A stretch of DNA of 8,153 nucleotides from an uncultured Arcobacter sp. (GTDB lineage: Bacteria; Campylobacterota; Campylobacteria; Campylobacterales; Arcobacteraceae), in the NCBI GenBank assembly GCA_937860115.1, contig CALMBI010000088.1, forward strand, positions 1-8,153, read 5' to 3'. The translations under genes and the position numbers were made by a program. Position 1 is the stretch's first letter; every line of letters begins with the position of its first letter. Positions 4,006 to 8,153 of the stretch are shown in pieces. The notes under the pieces were generated by a model, which was not told where the DNA came from, searched no databases, and was given only the letters and a program-made list of their open reading frames with translations.

Positions 4006-6117
4006 ATGGCAAGAAAAACTCCACTGAATCGTGTAAGAAACATTGGTATTGCAGCACATATCGATGCTGGTAAAACAACAACTACTGAAAGAATTTTATT
4101 CTACACAGGTGTATCACATAAAATTGGTGAGGTACATGATGGTGCTGCAACTATGGACTGGATGGTACAAGAGCAAGAAAGAGGTATTACAATTACTTCT
4201 GCTGCTACTACTTGTCATTGGACACACCCAAAAACAAAAGAACAATTAATGATTAACATTATCGACACTCCAGGACACGTTGACTTTACAATTGAAGTTG
4301 AGAGATCTATGAGGGTTCTTGATGGTGCTGTAGCAGTATTTTGTTCAGTAGGTGGGGTACAACCACAATCTGAAACAGTTTGGAGACAAGCAAATAAATA
4401 TAGAGTACCAAGAATGATATTCGTTAACAAAATGGATAGAACAGGTGCAGATTTCTATATGGTTGAAAAACAAGTTAGTGAGAGATTAAAAGCTAATCCA
4501 GTTCCAATTCAAATTCCAATCGGTGCTGAAGAGAACTATAAAGGTGTAGTAGATCTAGTACAAATGAAAGCTATCCTTTGGGATGAAGATGCAGCTATGG
4601 GTTCTAACTACCATGTTGAAGAGATTCCAGCTGATCTATTAGATAAAGCACAAGAATATAGAGATAAAATGATTGAGTCTGCTGCAGAGTCAATTGAAGA
4701 ATTAATGGAAAAATACCTTGAAGGTGAAGAATTAACAGAAGATGAGATCATTGCAGGGCTTAAAGCTGGTTGTTTAAATATGACTATTACACCTATGACA
4801 TGTGGTACTGCGTTTAAAAATAAAGGTGTTCAAACTTTACTTGATGCTGTAGCTATGTATTTACCTTCTCCAACAGAAGTTGAAGATATCAAAGGGGAAA
4901 CACAAGATGGAGAAGCTGTAATTGTTCCTTCAACTGATAAAGGTGAAGTAGCTGCATTAGCATTTAAAATTATGACAGACCCATTTGTTGGACAATTAAC
5001 ATTTACAAGAGTTTACAGAGGTATCTTAGAATCTGGTACGTATGTAATGAACTCAACTAAAAACAAAAAAGAAAGAATCGGAAGATTAATGAAAATGCAT
5101 GCAAATAACAGAGAAGAGTGTTCTGAGTTATATGCAGGAGAGATCGGTGCAGTTGTAGGTCTTAAATTTACAATCACTGGTGATACATTAGCTTCTGAAA
5201 AAGATCCAGTAATATTAGAAAGAATGGATTTCCCAGAACCAGTTATCTCTGTTGCAGTTGAGCCAAAAACAAAAGCTGACCAAGAGAAAATGGGTATCGC
5301 TTTAGGTAAACTTGCTCAAGAAGATCCATCATTTAGAGTAAATACTGATGAAGAATCTGGACAAACTATTATTTCAGGAATGGGTGAATTACACCTTGAG
5401 ATTCTTGTAGATAGAATGAAAAGAGAGTTTGGTGTTGAAGCTGAAGTTGGTGCTCCACAAGTTGCTTACAGAGAAACTATCAGAAACGCGGTAAACCAAG
5501 AGTACAAATATGCAAAACAATCAGGTGGTAAAGGACAATACGGTCACGTATATCTTAAAATTGAGCCAATGTCTGCTGAAGAGAAAAACGATACTGGATT
5601 TATATTTGTTAATGAAATCAAAGGTGGGGTTATTCCAAAAGAGTATATTCCAGCTGTTGAAAAAGGATGTTTCGAAACTATGGGTGCAGGTATCCTAGCT
5701 GGTTATCCAATGGTTGATATTAAAGTTACTTGTTATGATGGATCTTACCATGATGTTGACTCATCTGAGATGGCGTTCAAACTTGCTGCTTCTATGGGAT
5801 TCAAAGCTGGTTGTAGACAAGCTGCTGCTGGTGCTTGTATCCTTGAGCCTATGATGAGGGTAGAGGTGGAAACTCCAGAAAATTATATGGGAGATGTTAT
5901 TGGTGACATTAACAAAAGAAGAGGACAAATCCAATCTATGGATGACAGAGCTGGTGTTAAACTAGTTGTTGCACTTGTTCCACTTGCTGAGATGTTTGGA
6001 TATTCAACTGACCTTAGATCTATGTCACAAGGTAGAGCTACATATTCTATGATATTTGATCAATATCAAGAGGTTCCAAGAAACATCTCTGAAGAGATTC
6101 AAAAAAAGAGAAACTAA
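4006..6117 (+). CDS. fusA: Translation elongation factor G
   Basis: EF-G is the GTPase that drives translocation of tRNA and mRNA on the ribosome and acts in ribosome recycling. Its 703 aa match the family length. G-domain motifs are AHIDAGKT (17-24, P-loop), RGITI (59-63, switch I), DTPGH (87-91, with catalytic His91) and NKMD (141-144). Domain II follows at about 315-400, domain III contains GMGELHLEI (458-466), and domain IV carries GGKGQYGHV (507-515) and the tip DGSYHDVDSSE with His582. Domain V completes the protein. It is a canonical EF-G, without the changes expected of the mitochondrial-type or fusidic-resistance-associated paralogues. It has its own promoter and terminator, is separated from rpsL-rpsG by the acidic gene, and is not followed by tuf. 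Confidence 0.98.
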   Translation: MARKTPLNRVRNIGIAAHIDAGKTTTTERILFYTGVSHKIGEVHDGAATMDWMVQEQERGITITSAATTCHWTHPKTKEQLMINIIDTPGHVDFTIEVERSMRVLDGAVAVFCSVGGVQPQSETVWRQANKYRVPRMIFVNKMDRTGADFYMVEKQVSERLKANPVPIQIPIGAEENYKGVVDLVQMKAILWDEDAAMGSNYHVEEIPADLLDKAQEYRDKMIESAAESIEELMEKYLEGEELTEDEIIAGLKAGCLNMTITPMTCGTAFKNKGVQTLLDAVAMYLPSPTEVEDIKGETQDGEAVIVPSTDKGEVAALAFKIMTDPFVGQLTFTRVYRGILESGTYVMNSTKNKKERIGRLMKMHANNREECSELYAGEIGAVVGLKFTITGDTLASEKDPVILERMDFPEPVISVAVEPKTKADQEKMGIALGKLAQEDPSFRVNTDEESGQTIISGMGELHLEILVDRMKREFGVEAEVGAPQVAYRETIRNAVNQEYKYAKQSGGKGQYGHVYLKIEPMSAEEKNDTGFIFVNEIKGGVIPKEYIPAVEKGCFETMGAGILAGYPMVDIKVTCYDGSYHDVDSSEMAFKLAASMGFKAGCRQAAAGACILEPMMRVEVETPENYMGDVIGDINKRRGQIQSMDDRAGVKLVVALVPLAEMFGYSTDLRSMSQGRATYSMIFDQYQEVPRNISEEIQKKRN

Positions 6118-6140
6118 TATTTTAAGATAAAATATTAGAT

Positions 6141-6180
6141 AAAAAGAGTGGATAGAAATATTCACTCTTTTTTGTTTTTT
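6141..6180 (+). terminator. Intrinsic terminator after fusA
   Basis: AAAAAGAGTG (6141-6150) pairs perfectly with CACTCTTTTT (6163-6172). Three weaker pairs extend the stem inward to an AGAAAT loop, and a T-rich tract continues to 6180. adk therefore needs its own promoter in the short stretch 6175-6220. I cannot place one with confidence there; the T-tract followed by GATAAG (6181-6186) is the best candidate. Confidence 0.9.
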
Positions 6181-6227
6181 GATAAGTTGGCACAGTCAAT
6201 TTATTTAAATACAAAAAAAGGATAAAA

Positions 6228-6797
6228 ATGAAAAAATTGTTTCTTATTATTGGTGCTCCAGGAAGTGGTAAAACAACAGATGCTGAATTAATTGCTAAAA
6301 GACATGATGATATTACTCATTATAGTACAGGTGATATGTTTAGAGCTGAAGTTGCAAGTGGAAGTGAACTTGGAAAAGTTATCGATGGATATGTAAGCAA
6401 AGGGAATCTTGTGCCAATCGATATCGTAATCAATACAATCGTATCAGCTATCAAAAAAGCTCCAACGCCAACAGTTGTAATCGATGGATATCCAAGAAGT
6501 ACAGAGCAAATGGTTGAATTAGATAAATATCTTGCAAATGAGAGTGAAGTAGAACTTGTAAATGTTGTTGAAGTTGTAGTATCTGAAGAAGTTGCAAGGG
6601 ATAGAGTTCTTGGAAGAGCTAGAGGGGCTGATGATAATAATGAAGTATTTAATAATAGAATGAAAGTATATACAGATCCACTAGCTGATATTCAAAACTT
6701 TTATGAAGCAAAAAATCTTTTAGCAAAAATCAATGGTGAAAGAACTATTGAAGTGATTGTTGATGATATGGATCAATTTATCCAAAGCAGAATCTAA
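6228..6797 (+). CDS. adk: Adenylate kinase, short-LID form
   Basis: This enzyme interconverts ATP + AMP and two ADP in the cytoplasm, maintaining adenylate balance. The P-loop is GAPGSGKT (9-16), the AMP-binding segment STGDMFRAEV (33-42) includes Arg39, and DGYPRS (86-91) carries Arg90. The LID is reduced to about ten residues, GRARGADDNN (129-138), instead of the long LID with or without zinc Cys residues. Arg126, Arg132 and Arg144 are the likely phosphate-binding arginines. At 189 aa it has the length of a short-LID enzyme, as known from Campylobacterota, rather than the 214 aa of E. coli. The ribosome-binding site AAGGA lies 5 nt before the ATG. The next gene starts 13 nt downstream, suggesting co-transcription. 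Confidence 0.95.
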   Translation: MKKLFLIIGAPGSGKTTDAELIAKRHDDITHYSTGDMFRAEVASGSELGKVIDGYVSKGNLVPIDIVINTIVSAIKKAPTPTVVIDGYPRSTEQMVELDKYLANESEVELVNVVEVVVSEEVARDRVLGRARGADDNNEVFNNRMKVYTDPLADIQNFYEAKNLLAKINGERTIEVIVDDMDQFIQSRI

Positions 6798-6810
6798 TTC
6801 GATATTAAAG

Positions 6811-7566
6811 ATGAATTTCTATAGTGTAATAATAGGCACAGAACTTTTAAATGGGCGTCGTGAAGATGCCCATTTTTCGTTTCTAAACAATGAACTTTTA
6901 AAACGAGGTTGGATCCATAAAGGGTCATTTGTGATCAAAGATGAGCCTGATTTTATCAAAGCTGTTTTTGAACTTGTTAAAAGTGATCCTAAAAGTGTGA
7001 TGTTTAGTTTTGGTGGTATTGGTGCTACTCCAGATGATTATACAAGAGAATGTGCTGCAAAAGTTTTTACTGATGGAAAAATGGAGATCAATGAAGGTGC
7101 GAAAGCTGCTATTATTGAAAGATTTGGCCAAAAAGATGCTTATCCACATAGAATAAATATGGCTCATCTTCCTATAAATGCTGGGTTACTTAAAAATGTA
7201 GTTTCTAATGTTCCTGGATTCTATGTAGATAAGCGATTCTTTTTTGTTCCAGGATTTCCATCTATGGCAACTCATATGATTGTTGAAGCATTAGAAAAAT
7301 ACTATCCACAAAACCAAGAGAAAACATACAAAAAAGTCTTAAGTGCAACAGCAAGTGAAAACGAATTTATCAATACCATGAAAGAGGTGAGTGAGAAAGT
7401 TGATCTATCCTCACTACCAATTATGGAAGGTGATAAAAGATACTGTGTTTTATCGATATCATCAAATAGTGAAGAGTTAACAAATAAAGAGTTTGAAAAA
7501 TTTGTAGAGTATTGTAAAGATAATAATATAGAATTTGTATTAGAAGATATTAGACAAAAAGTGTAA
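6811..7566 (+). CDS. MoCF/CinA N-terminal-like molybdopterin-binding domain protein
   Basis: This 251-aa protein belongs to the MoCF-biosynthesis fold shared by MoaB/MogA and the N-terminal domain of CinA (COG1058-type). The N-terminal SVIIGTELLNGRREDAH (5-21) and the signature GGIGATPDDYTR (68-79) are the phosphate/nucleotide-binding loops of the family, and VPGFPSMATHMI in the second half is the usual PG-P motif. The CinA C-terminal nicotinamide-nucleotide amidase (PncC) domain is absent, so it is a stand-alone domain; the substrate is unknown, and CinA-like N-terminal domains elsewhere act on ADP-ribose-type compounds. I chose the ATG at 6811. A frame opening at 6757 would overlap adk by 41 nt and add 18 residues unlike the family start. 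The ribosome-binding site is weak (AAAG), in keeping with operon expression with adk. Confidence 0.85.
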   Translation: MNFYSVIIGTELLNGRREDAHFSFLNNELLKRGWIHKGSFVIKDEPDFIKAVFELVKSDPKSVMFSFGGIGATPDDYTRECAAKVFTDGKMEINEGAKAAIIERFGQKDAYPHRINMAHLPINAGLLKNVVSNVPGFYVDKRFFFVPGFPSMATHMIVEALEKYYPQNQEKTYKKVLSATASENEFINTMKEVSEKVDLSSLPIMEGDKRYCVLSISSNSEELTNKEFEKFVEYCKDNNIEFVLEDIRQKV

Positions 7567-7584
7567 ATACTTTTAATCTAATAT
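7547..7584. repeat. Inverted repeat across the convergent gene ends (possible bidirectional terminator)
   Basis: ATATTAGA (7547-7554) pairs with TCTAATAT (7577-7584). After a 2x2 mismatch, AAAAGT (7557-7562) pairs with ACTTTT (7569-7574) around a 6-nt loop. Both stop codons (TAA at 7564-7566 on +, and 7575-7573 on -) lie inside it. The stem is AT-rich and has no clear T-run on either side, so terminator activity is uncertain. Confidence 0.5.
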
Positions 7585-8067
7585 ATGCCTTGAGATCCCC
7601 CAAGCAACAAAAGGGATAATTCTCATCAAAGAACTCAATGTTTTTTGAAATAACTCACAGTTCATAGTTGATACTGCTAACGGTTCCCCATTTGAAATAA
7701 ATTTAAAAGTCATTAGATTTGTATTTGGATGTGTTGTATAAGAGAGTGCATCTAAAAGAACAGGTTCTTTTGCTTTTGTTAAATTGAGTTCACCATCTGA
7801 GATTGGTTTTTCCCATTTTTGCTCTTTTGGTTGTTCTTGTTTTGTTTCTGATTTGAGCGGTTCTTGATCTTTATAAAGCTGTTTAAATAATTTACCATTG
7901 TCACATAGATTGATAAGGATATTGTCAAATCCATGCAAAAGATCTATAATCATTTTTCTTGTAACAAAAAAATCGATTCTTTCATTATAATTATTGTGAT
8001 TGATTGTGAAAATAAGTCTATCTTCTTGTGAATTATATGAAAAGGTTAAATTTGTGATTTGTATCAT
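7573..8067 (-). CDS. Hypothetical protein with two similar halves
   Basis: I do not recognise this 164-aa protein. Two modules of similar layout flank a charged linker. The N-terminal module (about 5-54) is a beta-hairpin beginning FSYN, a strand RIDFFV and a helix KMIIDLLHGFDNIL. The linker (65-90) is rich in Lys, Glu and Gln. The C-terminal module (about 103-152) runs LSYT, LMTFKF, PLAVST and a helix ELFQKTLSSLMRII. The shared SY, L-F-hydrophobic and helix patterns align at an offset of about 100 residues, suggesting an old duplication. No signal peptide or membrane segment is evident, though the last 15 residues are fairly hydrophobic. The ribosome-binding site AGGA lies 10 nt before the ATG. 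The gene lies 31 nt downstream of the tRNA-Asp 3' end on the same strand with no terminator between, so it may ride on tRNA read-through. Confidence 0.78.
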   Translation of the reverse strand: MIQITNLTFSYNSQEDRLIFTINHNNYNERIDFFVTRKMIIDLLHGFDNILINLCDNGKLFKQLYKDQEPLKSETKQEQPKEQKWEKPISDGELNLTKAKEPVLLDALSYTTHPNTNLMTFKFISNGEPLAVSTMNCELFQKTLSSLMRIIPFVAWGISRHILD

Positions 8068-8098
8068 TTTGGAGAAGTCCTAAAATGTGATTTTAAAG

Positions 8099-8153
8099 TG
8101 GCGCGGTGGACGGGGCTCGAACCCGCGACCCCCTGCGTGACAGGCAGGTATTC
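8099..8153 (-). tRNA. tRNA-Asp (anticodon GUC), 5' part outside window
   Basis: Reading the minus strand, the window edge enters the end of the D arm (GAATAC). The anticodon arm CCTGC-CTGTCAC-GCAGG carries GTC at its centre. A short variable loop, a T arm with GGTTCGAGCC, the 3' acceptor strand CCACCGC, discriminator G and an encoded CCA (8101-8099) follow. The order and the anticodon neighbourhood closely resemble E. coli tRNA-Asp. The 5' acceptor strand and most of the D arm lie beyond the window. Its high GC contrasts with the AT-rich surroundings, as expected for a tRNA. Confidence 0.95.

Noticed and set aside
4043..4430. Alternative frames within fusA
   Set aside because: EF-G covers the region with unbroken family motifs; the shadow products are low-complexity or unrecognisable.
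6187..6204. Sigma54-like TTGGCAC upstream of adk
   Set aside because: The required GC of the -12 element is TT at the correct spacing, and adk is a housekeeping gene.
6757..6810. Upstream start of the CinA-like protein inside adk
   Set aside because: It would overlap adk by 41 nt, and the family sequence begins at the ATG at 6811.
8068..8153. tRNA-Asp 3' end as an integration site for a mobile element
   Set aside because: No integrase, no direct repeat of the tRNA end and no foreign-looking genes are present in the window.

Overview
The window most likely comes from a member of the Campylobacterota (Arcobacter- or Sulfurimonas-like; genus cannot be fixed by eye). The evidence is the low-GC, A/T-rich coding style, promoters made of a T-rich stretch plus a -10 box without a clear -35, a short-LID adenylate kinase, a secreted minimal ATP-dependent DNA ligase, and the protein sequences of S12, S7 and EF-G.

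Layout, left to right. (1) Positions 1-335 hold the tail of a probable antitoxin gene and a complete RelE/ParE-type toxin gene on the + strand, joined by an ATGA overlap. (2) Positions 339-2183 hold a three-gene minus-strand operon. In transcription order it encodes a thiamine-binding (MTH1187/DUF77) protein, a FetB-type (UPF0014) ABC permease and a signal-peptide-bearing ATP-dependent DNA ligase. A perfect-consensus sigma70 promoter (2209-2237) drives it and also shows which start codon is right for the first gene. (3) Positions 2184-2448 are a divergent intergenic region with promoters in both directions, two inverted repeats and a long hairpin-bearing rpsL leader. (4) Positions 2449-6117 are the str region: rpsL-rpsG with a terminator, then an unrecognised, extremely acidic 119-aa protein with its own promoter and terminator, then fusA with its own promoter and terminator. 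tuf does not follow fusA. (5) Positions 6228-7566 hold adk and, 13 nt later, a CinA-N-terminal/MoCF-like gene. (6) Positions 7573-8067 (minus) encode an unrecognised 164-aa protein that looks internally duplicated. It converges on the previous gene across a large AT-rich inverted repeat and lies just downstream of a partial tRNA-Asp(GUC) at 8099-8153.

Most of the window is core housekeeping: translation (S12, S7, EF-G, tRNA-Asp) and nucleotide metabolism (Adk). The less ordinary parts are the thiamine-binding protein/orphan permease/secreted ligase operon, the acidic orphan that splits the str operon, the partial toxin-antitoxin module, and the symmetric elements around the divergent promoters. 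I see no CRISPR array, insertion sequence, integrase or obvious defence system. No stretch over 300 bases lacks a gene; the longest gap is 2184-2448.
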